A DNA stretch of 64,000 bases, from assembly GCF_032854445.1 (NCBI RefSeq), contig NC_088296.1, positions 6,811,435 through 6,875,434 of the forward strand. Direction: 5' to 3'. Source of the DNA: Liolophura sinensis. Lineage: Eukaryota > Mollusca > Polyplacophora > Chitonida > Chitonidae. Below are positions 1 to 9,457 of the stretch, piece after piece; the first letter of the stretch is position 1, and the number at the start of each line of letters is the position of its first letter. Made by a program: the position numbers and the translations under genes. Below the pieces are notes generated by a model. The model searched no databases, had not been told where the DNA came from, and worked only from the letters and a program-made list of their open reading frames with translations.

Positions 1-560
1 GTTTCCGAGTTGACTGAGGATTTACACAGCGATGTTATTGCAGTGCATTTAGTAAAATTTGGGTCAATACATTCACTATAACAGTGTGTGCATTATCGGT
101 GAGTTAACCCTTATAAAGCTATCTGGATTGTCAAATATAAACATCAACTAAAGACATGTACCAAGTTAAAAGATTGGCCATTTTGGGTGGTACCAATATG
201 TCAAATTTTGGGTCTTGGACCATATACTAGTTTTTCTAGAGATGATCGACAGTGTATAAACCAGTGCATGAATAAATCGATAAAATAATCAGCCGTATTC
301 GAGAACTGATCCTAAGCGGCCATAATTGTTGACGGCTTGTATACAAATGTGTCTTTCCACCCATAGGCGCTATGTTATGGTACCTCTAAGACTAAGTATG
401 TCTCCATATCGAGATGTCTTTAAGATGATTCAAACCATTTAATACACCTTGTAATTAGTGCGTTACAAAAGTTGAAACTACAGATAGATTATTTCTGTGG
501 TTTTCCTATGGCTTAATGCCTCTGAAAATCAACAAGTTATCTATATAGGTTTTCAAGAAA
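1..560. other. Intergenic sequence downstream of the orphan gene
   Basis: AT-rich sequence past the 3' end of the minus-strand gene. I see no convincing exon, RNA gene or repeat here. Confidence 0.4.
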
Positions 561-566
561 TTTATT
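561..566 (-). promoter_or_regulatory. Poly(A) signal AATAAA of the orphan gene
   Basis: The plus strand reads TTTATT, so the minus strand reads AATAAA, about 87 bases past the stop codon at 655-653. This is a normal distance for a 3' end signal. The A/T-rich stretch around it could also contain the hexamer by chance. Confidence 0.5.
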
Positions 567-652
567 TAAACAAAACATATAACAAAAAAAAAAACGAAAA
601 TACGAAAAAAAGAAATCATACAGATAGCTATCAGATAATTATAGCATCAGAA

Positions 653-1098
653 CTACCATGAAGTTTGAGGATTTGCTGAACAATTTAAGACATTGACCTT
701 TCGCTTGAATTGACCCCAGTGCCGTCTGACAAAAGCAGTGAGTCTCTCTCGAATGTTTCTTCTGCGTGGCCGGTCTAACCCGTCGTTGGGTGATCTCACT
801 CCATCAGACAAAACTCGCGGTGTCACCGGGTCAGTGCTGGCCTCCTTGTTAATATCAGTCACCAGGACACGTGACTGAAGACCTGTCGTCTGCTCTTTTT
901 GCGCCCCATTTCTCCTGCGCTCGATCACGTGACATTCACTACGAACGATAGAACCGTTCAGCGGTGGCGCCTGGTCCAACAAAACATCGGATTGTGGTCG
1001 TCGACTGGTGAAGTTAGCAGCCAACGTTGGCTTCAGACATGCCCGGCCTCTCTCCATCCGTCGGAATCTGTCCTGTGTTGATCTTGGACCACTCCATT
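653..1098 (-). CDS. Orphan gene, last coding exon (residues 579-726)
   Basis: Terminal coding exon of the unrecognised minus-strand gene. The acceptor AG is at 1100-1099 after a T/G-rich tract (GTGTGTGTATTCAG). The exon starts with AA, which completes the Glu codon begun by the G at 1308, so the phases agree. The frame stays open to the stop at 655-653. The product is hydrophilic and basic; the C-terminus has Arg/Lys clusters (RRRNIRERL, then FVRRHWGQFKRK). No transmembrane segment or known domain was recognised. The open frame continues upstream of the acceptor, but that part is read as intron. Joining it to the upstream exon is an inference from phase and splice motifs. Confidence 0.6.
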
Positions 1099-1307
1099 CT
1101 GAATACACACACATAAAGATACACATTTAGGTACGAACACAATGCATGTTCAGTAACTCAGCTTATTTATCACCCATAAAGCGCGTACGGTTTAACTTTG
1201 CCCTTATATTGAATTTATAACAAAATTAAACAGATATGTTTCTTTTTTGTGTCATGGAAAACATGGACCAAGACGATACTACGTAAGCGTTCTCTTAAGA
1301 AACTTAC

Positions 1308-2927
1308 CCTCTCTGGTTAACACAGGGGTTGCCATGGAACCACGAGCGTTACGCTTCCCTTGGTGGTTGAGATGTTGTAGTTTTCTTCGTTCTCTCTTAC
1401 ACGCGTTTGTTCTGGGCTGTGTGCCTGTGTTCCCCACTCTCTCCACAGGCTGTGATGTGTCCCCAGTGTCTCTACACTGTCTATGTGTCATCCTCTTACC
1501 TGTTGGATGTTGGAGACTGTTGTCCGTTGGGGCTGTGGGTACGCTCACATTTTGAGGCGGAATTACAGCCGGAGTTGTTGGCATACTTTGAGCTGGAATT
1601 ATAGCCGGAATTGAAGCCATATTTTGAGCCGGAACTTCCGACGCACGTTTAGCTGGAATTACAGCAGGAACTGCCGACGCACGCTGAGCTGGAATTACAG
1701 CGGGTGATACTGGCACACCATGAGCTGGAATTACAGCGGGTATTACGGGCAAACGTTGAGCCGGAATTACAGCCGGAGTTGCTGCTACACTTGGAACTGT
1801 TGGCACCTGCTCACTTTGAGCTGATGGTAAGGCTTGGGACTTCGACGGAGAAAGTGGGTATGAAGATTCACCTAGACATACTGCAGACTTCTTATCGTCT
1901 TTAACTGGGTGGAAACTTGGTCGGTAGCCGCCATCTTCTAACGATGAAATCACATCCAAATGACGATGAAGGTCAGCTTTTATTTGAACTGGTTTGGGCT
2001 GTCCAGCTGGTGTCGCGTTCCTAAGAGGCTCTGGCGACGATGACTTCTTGGCTGATGCTCTATAATCCTGTTGAAACACCGGACAGTCCTGAGTGAGTGA
2101 TGGAGTGAGAGACTTATTGTCTGCCTCTTCTATCCAATCCCAACCTGAGAGCATTGCTTGTATCTCCATCTTTTTGTCAAAAGGATTTGCTCCATGAGCC
2201 TGTCCTATAAGCCTTGACATGTAAAAGGATTCTGGGTGTGCCTCCCACCTGCGCCAGCTCACAGCCTGTCTTCCAATATCCTGGAGATCATCATGTGATA
2301 AGCCCATGAAGTTTGTGGCTTCCTTCCTAGTGTTAAGTTCAGAATGGCACAACGTGTTCTCCAAGGTACTGGCCATGCCTCTTAAGGGAGGAGGCTCCTG
2401 CCATAATTCTGTTTTGGGGACATCCGTAGTAAACAGGGCGGTACAGTTGATCTCCGCAGAGGTCCTCTTCAGCTCTATTCCTGCTGATGACAGTGGAGAT
2501 TTGTTGTCTTTATCATTAGAATTCTGGACCCTTTTATATCGCAGTCGGCGCGAAACGAACAGATCCAGGTCATCCAGTTCGTCCACCTTGATGTTGTTGG
2601 TGGAAACTTTCTCCCTTGGCCGGAGAAACTTTGCGTTGCTCAAACTTTCAAATCCAGTCTTGCGCTCCGGGTTCGCCCTCAATGAGTCCAGACGAGATTC
2701 CCGCCTCCTGGTCACGTGGCTGACTTGCTCTTCGTCGTCGTCGCTGCTTGAATGGTCTGACCAGAAGCCGGAGTAATCCTTGTTCTTCATGGCCCTGATC
2801 AGTCGCTTGGCGTCCGGCCAGTCTTTGGCGTCTATATCCAAACCATCAGGAACGGTTTCTGACTCCAAGTCAGCGTTGTCTAGGCGAGCAGTCACGTGAT
2901 CAGTGTAGCCCTTTTGGGTTAGGTAAA
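1308..2927 (-). CDS. Orphan gene, large central coding exon (residues 39-579)
   Basis: A 1,620-base open exon and the main body of the unrecognised gene. The acceptor AG is at 2929-2928 after the pyrimidine-rich TTTACTGGTCCTTCAG; the donor GTAAGT begins at 1307. The first in-frame Met-like codon in the exon is a GTG, so translation must start in an upstream exon. Visible features: an acidic Ser/Asp/Glu run at about residues 98-105; a Trp/aromatic-rich segment at about 256-307 that looks like the most structured part (contains SWRRWEAHPESFY and LSGWDWIEE); Ser/Pro-rich linkers; then six or seven imperfect repeats of the type PAVIPAQ at about 420-501; then a basic tail. The length and freedom from stops support real coding. 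No family is recognised, and I assign no function. Confidence 0.7.
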
Positions 2928-3235
2928 CTGAAGGACCAGTAAAAATAAATTGAGAACAGTATTTAGAAGTAACAAAATAGTGTCAAACAAAACTTTTATG
3001 GGCATAAGCAAACAATTTTAAATATTCAAAAATCCTGTGTTGTTATGTGTTACAGGCCAAAATGTCTTCAGCTTAATGATAAATTAAAAACGGTTCAAAG
3101 AAGAAAGTTCATCCGCCAATAGCTCCATTCAAATGTACCACATGAGGGAAAAAGAATCGGAAGGGCATTCGTGATGAGAAATTTAGCATCTCCGAATTTT
3201 TTTCAGTGGAACGTGGTAATTTTGTACCTTGTGGT

Positions 3236-3962
3236 CAAATTTCCTGATAACGTTTTCGTGAAATTTCTCACATTTTTATCCGACAACATGTAACTGGGCC
3301 ACAATGCAAATAATGGCGATATCCTTTAATTAAACGTCTGTCGTGTATATGTCTCAGGCCTTATCACAGCATCAAGTTACACTCAGACCAGCTCAGACCA
3401 ATTATAATTCATTAAGACGGACGCTATAGACGCTAAAAAAATTACTTAAGAAGGAAACAAAAACAATAAATTGTGAAGCTTTCTTTGCATTTTATCACTG
3501 ATTTCGGCGCAGCAGTCAGCTTTTTCACATTGCTATTTAACATTTTAAAATAATCGCCTATCCTTTCCATCTGACACTAACTCCATGTAGTGTACATAAT
3601 GTTACTTGTGTATGTTTTGGTCAAATTTCCTGACAACGTCTTCGTGAAATTTCTCACATTTTTATCACACAGCATGTAACGGTGCCACAATGCAAATAAT
3701 GACGACATCCTTAAATTAGACATCTGTCATGTATATGTCTCGAGCCCTATCACAGCATCAGGTTATACTCAGACCAGCTCAGACCAATTATAATTCATTA
3801 AGAAGGACACCAGAGACGCTAAAAATTACTTTAAAAAGAAACAAAAATAAAAATTGTGAATGTTTGTTTGTATTTTATCACAGATTTGGGTCCAACTGTC
3901 AGTCTTTTCACGTTGCTACTCCGTGTAGTTTACACAATGTAAAGACATCTCTTGTGTATACT
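3236..3962. repeat. Direct duplication, about 370 bp, offset 386 bp
   Basis: Two diverged direct copies, about 3236-3608 and 3622-3962, each starting with CAAATTTCCTGAYAACG and sharing landmarks such as CTCAGACCAGCTCAGACCAA. They lie inside the orphan gene's intron between its first and second coding exons. Confidence 0.8.
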
Positions 3963-4183
3963 ATATATCCGATTGCCTCTATCCTCCCTCTATCGGACAT
4001 GCGTTTGTCTGCCACTCGAAACGTCGTCTGTATACAATGTGCATGAAAATGATTCTAGAAGTCATTATTTGTGTTTCTAATGAATTGTTCAGGTAGGAAG
4101 AAAGTCTGTGGTACAAAAAACCCCTACATAAGTATTATATCTGTCTGAAGATCGATGCAATGCATATGAGGAGAATCACGTAC

Positions 4184-4298
4184 CTTGTACAGGTCCCCGT
4201 AACCTGGCCAATGTACGTCTGTTTTCAAGGCCACGTGACTCCCTCTCTCTCAGCTTCACGAGCCTTTTGTACTCCGTCAATTCTTTTTTCGTATCCAT
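4184..4298 (-). CDS. Orphan gene, first coding exon (residues 1-38)
   Basis: The exon probably runs 4345-4184, with acceptor CTTGTCTTTCAG at 4357-4346 and donor CAAG/GTACGTG after 4184. It ends one base into a codon, matching the phase of the next exon, whose first two bases complete GTT (Val). The chosen start is the ATG at 4298-4296, with A at -3 and G at +4. It is preferred because the upstream exon ending at 5944 would bring tandem TAA stops in this frame. The N-terminus (MDTKKELTEYKRLVKLRERE) is highly charged and probably helical; no signal peptide is seen. If the upstream exon is wrong, the start could lie further 5'. Confidence 0.55.
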
Positions 4299-4345
4299 CG
4301 TATGCACCAATGGTTTGGCCACTCTCTGTTTATTTCTGCCTTTAT
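4299..4345 (-). other. Orphan gene, 5'UTR part of exon 2
   Basis: Sequence between the acceptor AG (4347-4346) and the chosen ATG. It is open in the coding frame, so it would be coding if another upstream exon supplied a start. Confidence 0.4.
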
Positions 4346-4545
4346 CTGAAAGACAAGGAAACACCTCTAAATAGACGTATGAAAAAAAAGTTGAGAGTAC
4401 GGTCCTTAAATCTGGAAACACATTTGGATATTGGAGTGGAGGTCAAATCAATGGTATCGTCTCTGTGTGGGTATTAGTACTGTTATCTGAAAGTCAAAGA
4501 AATACGTTAAAAGAGACATACGATAAAAAAATGGAAATCAAATAG

Positions 4546-5387
4546 ATGCCGCTGTGGTGCTCAGATCTAAAAAATGAGCAAAGGTGCACATGGTTCTCAA
4601 ATCTAAAAACACCTTCCGATGGGAGTGCAAAGCACTGATATGTAGAAAACACAGTGGAATGTCGGTGTTATGCTCAAATGTAAAAACACCATCCTGTGGT
4701 AAGAGTGTATAGCACTGAAATGTAGAAAACACAGTGAAATATCGGTGTGATGCTTAAATCCAAAAACACCATCCGCTGGTGGTGTATAGCACTGAAATGT
4801 AGAAAACACATTGGAATGTCGGTGTGATGCTCAAATCTAAAAACACCATTCGGTGGTGGTGTATAGCATTGAAATGTAGAAAACACAAAGGAATATCGGT
4901 GTGATGCTCAAATCTAAAAACACCATCCTGTGGTGGTGTATAGCACTGAAATGTAGAAAACACAGTGGAATGTCGGTGTGATGCTCAAATCTAAAAACAC
5001 CATCCTGTGGTGGTATTTATCACTGAAATGGAGAAAACACAGTGGAATGTTGGGGTTGTTTTCAAATCTAAAAATACCTGTCGGTTGTGATGTATAGCAC
5101 TGAAATGTAGAAAACACAATGGAATGTCGGTGTGATACTCAAATTTAAAAACACGTGTCGGTGGTGGTATATAGATGAAATGTAGAAAACACATTAGAAT
5201 GTCGGAGTGGTTCTCAAATGTAACAACACCTGTCGGTGGTGCTGTATAGTTCTGACATCTAGAAAACACATTGGAATGCCGATATGCTGCTCAAATCTAG
5301 AAACTGGATGAAGATGTGTATGATACGCAAATCTACAGAAATAAAATTTTAGATCTCTGTGTTGCATTCAAATTTAGAAAACACATT
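4546..5387. repeat. Tandem array, unit about 78 bp, about 10 copies
   Basis: Units contain ATGCTCAAATCTAAAAACAC and TGTAGAAAACACAGTGGAAT. Edge copies are more diverged. The array lies in the orphan gene's 5'UTR intron. Overlapping minus-strand open frames are by-products of the repetition. Confidence 0.85.
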
Positions 5388-5943
5388 GGATGACATCTAG
5401 GGATTCTCGGAAAGAAAACTGTAGTTTGGAAGCTACAGGTTCCTCAACTAGGACCATGGGCGTATAGAGCGAATTACAGGAGGAGTTGCTTACTGTTCTG
5501 TTTTCTGCAACTTTAAATTGTTATAGTTAAAAACTAGTCACATTTATCGGAGTTTGGTCAGATAGAATAAATGACAGAGTCACAATTCATGAGTGTTAAA
5601 AGAGATGTCTGTATGTGAGACTGGGTAATGCATTCTTACATACTCATCATCCTCTGCTATGTTTTTGTTGAATAGAATCAAAGAGAATATTGGGTCATAT
5701 GTCCGTTGGAAAGGCAGACTTAAATTATCAGTAGCTTTTAACTCTCATGGCAGTAGCCTTTCCAAGATCGGTGAAACTTTATCACTTGAGAAAGGCTCAA
5801 GCTTACGGGAGTGAACTGGCTTTACACATGTAAAGATTGTTGTATATTTTCCCACGTAGCCATGCAATTTTGACTATTAAAACTCAGGCAATCATCTGAT
5901 ACTTATATGTAAACATAAGTCACATACAGGAATATCCACTTAC

Positions 5944-6060
5944 CTTATTAATAACTGCTTTCAGATTATTTCTCCCTTTTACAAGAACTTTTCCTGTCAC
6001 TTTGCTGCAGATTGATAAATCTGCACGTCTCGGCTGGTCGAAACCTGAACCAAAACGTTG
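5944..6060 (-). other. Probable 5'UTR exon of the orphan gene
   Basis: A strong donor (AATAAG/GTAAGTGG) sits at 5944/5943, just downstream of a CpG-containing promoter-like segment. Reading from here into exon 2 in the coding phase gives adjacent TAA stops, so the exon is most simply non-coding. The right-hand boundary is approximate because the transcription start cannot be read from sequence. Confidence 0.45.
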
Positions 6061-6069
6061 GTCCTTATA

Positions 6070-6135
6070 GCAACATGACGTCACAAACGTTGACGTCATA
6101 ATCACGTCGCGCCGCGTGACCGCGAGAACCAATTA
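6070..6135 (-). promoter_or_regulatory. Probable orphan-gene promoter with two CRE sites
   Basis: Two full palindromic cAMP-response elements, TGACGTCA, lie at 6076-6083 and 6091-6098. They are followed by a CpG-dense stretch (CACGTCGCGCCGCGTGACCGCG) broken here as CACGTCGCGC then CGCGTGACCG, and a CCAAT box at 6129-6133. This is the only CpG cluster near the 5' end of the minus-strand gene. Motif identity is seen; promoter activity is inferred. Confidence 0.5.
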
Positions 6136-6630
6136 GAATGGCAAAACGCAATCCATAAAAAACTCGTCATACCATTGCATGGCAGCGTGTGTCATTTGGG
6201 TGTTTCCGGCCTCAAGTTATGTTCCCTCGGAAGAATTTTCATGATGAATGAGAAACTCGAGTGCGGATTTCAGCAGATTTCGAAACATTTATAAAACTCC
6301 TTCCCTACTCTTCTGTTCTTTTCTTTATTCTGTCATAAAACATATAGGTAGCAGACAAACACTGCAACGTCCCAGAGGAAAAAAATGTGTTCCACTGCGA
6401 TGTGGAATCTCTTGTGTAGCCGTCCGTGAGTCTCCCATTAACGATGTGGTAGTCTCTCAATTGGTGAGCTCAAACGTTTTTAATACCTTATAATACTGTG
6501 GAATCACAATTATAATGAATTCCCTGTTAGACACTGATGTGATTGTGTTGATTTTTTTCAACACTTAAGCAGTATAAAGCACTAAACTTCCAGATTGTTT
6601 GTCGTCAGCGTCATCTGTGTCGTATTCTCC

Positions 6631-6787
6631 GGCCGTACGTGGGAAGATCTTTTAGCAACCTGCGGATGGTCGTGGATTTCCCCCGGGCTCTGCCCGGTTT
6701 CCTTCCACCATATTTTTGGCCGCCGTTATATAAATAAAATATTCTTGAGTACGGCGTAAAACGCCAATGAAAATAAAATAAATAAAT
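6631..6787 (+). mobile_element. SINE family A, 5'-truncated copy
   Basis: Starts in the conserved body (CCGGCCGTACGTGGGAAG), then CTCTGCCCGGTTTCC and the 3' end TTCTTGAGTACGGCGTAAAA, ending in an AAATAAAT tail. The tRNA-like head is missing. Confidence 0.8.
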
Positions 6788-6898
6788 CATCTATATCGCT
6801 GATGGTTTCTCTAATATGCAAGATCGAGGCATTTGACCAGTTTATTTATTTATTTTTTTGTTTATTGGTACCGGTACGGCGATTGCTGCTTTCGAGGC

Positions 6899-6900
<2 letters not shown>

Positions 6901-6963
<63 letters not shown>
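6901..6963. repeat. (AT)n microsatellite
   Basis: About 60 bases of uninterrupted alternating TA followed by GTGTGTA. Confidence 0.95.
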
Positions 6964-6966
<3 letters not shown>

Positions 6967-7139
6967 ATATTGTACTTGCCTGATTCATTTATTTATCGGA
7001 TTGTTTTTTTTAAAATGGTATAAATCCCGGATTTTATTTGCAAATTACCGTCGAGTCTTTCTGCGTATTTGTGTAAGACAGGTGATCTTCAGCAAACCGT
7101 AGGGTGTCCAAACAGCAACCATTGTTGTTTAACGCGCAA

Positions 7140-7428
7140 TTAGTGAGTGAGTGAGTGCTTGGGGATAAATGTCATATGAGGACGAAGGAATCCTTAGAGT
7201 GCATGTAATGTGCCTCGTCGTTGCAGCACGCTTTTCCACCGCTCTTTTATCTAGTGCTGCATGACTGAGACGCCTTACCAAAGGCAAGTAAGGTGCCCCG
7301 CCCGAGCCATTATACTGATATGGGTCAACCAGTCATTGCACTATCCCCTTCACGCTGAACGCCAAGTGAAGAAGTTACAACTTCCTCTTTTAAGGTCTTA
7401 GGTGTGACTTGAGCCAGGATTAACGCGC
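7140..7428 (-). mobile_element. SINE-like family B element, nearly full length
   Basis: Reverse of the copy at 21687-21983. Read on the minus strand it passes through CCTAAGACCTTAAAAGAGGA, GGTTGACCCATAT, GGGCGGGGC, AGATAAAAGAGCGGTGG and ends in CACTCACTCACTC. The 3' region around ATATGACA is partly altered. Confidence 0.75.
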
Positions 7429-7756
7429 AATTTGAACTTTTCATTTATAAGACAGTGGTCAATTTTATGGGTAACTGGAGTGCCAGGTTTGAAGTAAAGA
7501 AATTTCTGAAGGAATTTCCAACGCAACAAACGGTAGACTGTCCAAACTGTAAACACGTGAGTCATCGACAACTATAATTATTGTCACTAAATGATAGCGG
7601 AGATCCACAAGCTCCTTGTCTACGGTGCAACTAAACCCTCGTGTGTCGTGTGTGATTTGACTTAAACAATGTTGAAAATAATTCTCAAATCTAAGTAAAA
7701 AATATTTATATATTCAACTGATGAAAAAGACGAATACATAGCCTCTCTTCTATTTG

Positions 7757-7797
7757 ATTTATTTATTTATTTATTTGATTGGTGTTTTTTACGCCGT
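7757..7797 (-). mobile_element. SINE family A, 3' end fragment
   Basis: Short fragment: ATTTATTTATTTGATTGGTG then TTTTTTACGCCGT, the reverse of the family A terminus. Confidence 0.6.
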
Positions 7798-8206
7798 CTC
7801 TTCTCTTTGAAATCTGCCTGATGTACACGAGTACCCTAGACTGGATTCGAACGCGTGATCTCAATATGAAATCTCAAACTTGAGTTCATAGCGTTAAACG
7901 TCATTTTATCCCCGGGCTCATCCTGTTCGACCCATATGTGGTATAACAAAAGCCAAGGGAAGGTTTATTCATAGTTTATTGATCACGTGACATCTGTCGC
8001 GTGACCAGCACGCGCAACAAAGAGCGGTAACTTCAAAGGGAGGAAATGCGTGAGTCATAATCGAATAGAAGTTATTAATCTGATTCACAGACTGCTGGAC
8101 ACATGAATACATTGAGCGTGCGAAGGGATTGTGGTTAGACTAAACCAACCAGTCGCGTAAGTATTCGGTAACACAATTACTTGCTGGTATATCTGCACCT
8201 TATCAG

Positions 8207-8418
8207 GGTCCTCCGTGGCCGAGGTTAGTTAGGCCCAAGTCCAGCTCGTGTTGGTCTCCTCTCAGGTCGTACACGGGAAAGTCTGGCATCAACCTGCCGA
8301 TGGTCGTGGGCATGCCCTGGGCTCTGTCCGGTTTCCTCCCACAACAATGCTGGCCGCCGTCGTAAAAGTGAAATATTCTTGAGTACGGCGTGTATCACCA
8401 TGCACTTAAGTAAATCAG
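8207..8418 (+). mobile_element. SINE family A with deleted head
   Basis: Begins with the tRNA-like GGGTCCTCCGTGGCCGAGG, skips most of the A-to-B-box spacing, then continues AAGTCCAGCTCGTG through the body to TTCTTGAGTACGGCGTGTAT. An internal deletion joins head and body. Confidence 0.75.
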
Positions 8419-8450
8419 CCAAATGAACATCTGCACCATTATCTGCTGTA

Positions 8451-8583
8451 ATTTATGTATTTATTTATTCATTTGATGGTGTTTTACACCGTACTCAAGA
8501 ATATTTCACTTATACGACGGCGGCCAGCATTATGGTTGGAGGAAACCGAGCAGAGCCCGGGGAAACCCACGACCATCCGCAGT
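8451..8583 (-). mobile_element. SINE family A, 3' half
   Basis: Lies 33 bases from the preceding plus-oriented copy and in the opposite orientation, so the pair could form a hairpin in RNA. Contains GGAGGAAACCGAGCAGAGCC. Confidence 0.8.
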
Positions 8584-9364
8584 ATCTGCTGTAATGGCAT
8601 ATCGCAAGGTTACCATGCATTGGTACTGTACGATCCGAGAATATACATGTAGATCTAAACATCAATGTCAACAGAAAATTGTCTTTTAAATATTTTTACA
8701 GGGCTGGAGAGGTATATTGTTACTTTATCTCAGAACCTGGACCTCTGTTTCACAAAAGTTCTGTAAATACTTTGTAAAAAGTAGCCACTTACCAGTAGAC
8801 TTGGCAAGACTATATACGTACATTTGATGTCAGACTAACAATAACAGCATTATATGTCAAGGATGTTTTTCCTGTTGGCGTCGACATGCTCATAGGAAAG
8901 GGCGGCTTACAAACGATTCAAGCGGAAATCGACATTACGCAGAGATAAGGAACCATTAAACAGTAACAAGCTTGATTTATGCTTGTCTTTAATCCTTTTA
9001 AAACACAAGTACTCATTTAAATACATAAAGTGAAATATGTGTAAGCAAACACTGTTTCAAGGAGAATAATGACTGTGCTTAAATAATGTTTTGTAACAGA
9101 GACTTTTTTTAAAAAAATTAAACAGTACGATATTGATGGACATTTTCTGCATTATTTTAAAACACATTTTTTCGGTTTTCTCAATGAAAAATCATTCGCT
9201 GTAGTTGCCAGTGCAAATTCGAATGATAGAGGTTTTGTTTTGTTCTAGTTTTCAAATGAATCCAGTTATTTTAATCACACATGTCATATGCGCGTTGCGT
9301 TTTTGACAGCAGATTGTCATGTTGATTTCTACCGCGTGCGTTTGTTTACAATCTGGAGACGATT

Positions 9365-9457
9365 AGAACTTCCGGCTGTGACGTCACACGCCCCGCCATC
9401 TTGGCCCAAACCAGGGAGTGCCCGTGGGGAAGACGAAAGTAAAGGGGTGTCCAGCCG
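9365..9457 (+). promoter_or_regulatory. TLN: Probable talin promoter and non-coding exon 1
   Basis: CpG-containing block with an ETS-type ACTTCCGGC (9367-9375), a CRE TGACGTCA (9379-9386), a GC box CGCCCCGCC, and a YY1-like GCCATCTTGG (9395-9404). It ends in a good donor, CCAGCCG/GTAAGA, at 9457/9458. No other 5'UTR exon candidate with such a promoter is seen before talin exon 2, which begins at 45128. Motifs are seen; linking this exon to talin is an inference. Confidence 0.5.

Larger units (their letters stand above)
6136..9364. other. Intergenic region between the two head-to-head promoters
   Basis: Apart from the SINE copies, one family-B element and an (AT)n run listed separately, I see no coding exon or RNA gene here. 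Confidence 0.5.

Noticed and set aside
2893-2895. GTG as start of the large orphan-gene exon
   Set aside because: The frame is open further upstream to a good acceptor, and an ATG in the preceding exon is in phase; a GTG start is not expected in animals.
6076-6110. RFX X-box in the orphan gene promoter
   Set aside because: GTTGCTAT-AAGGACC has only one acceptable half-site; not strong enough to suggest a ciliary gene.
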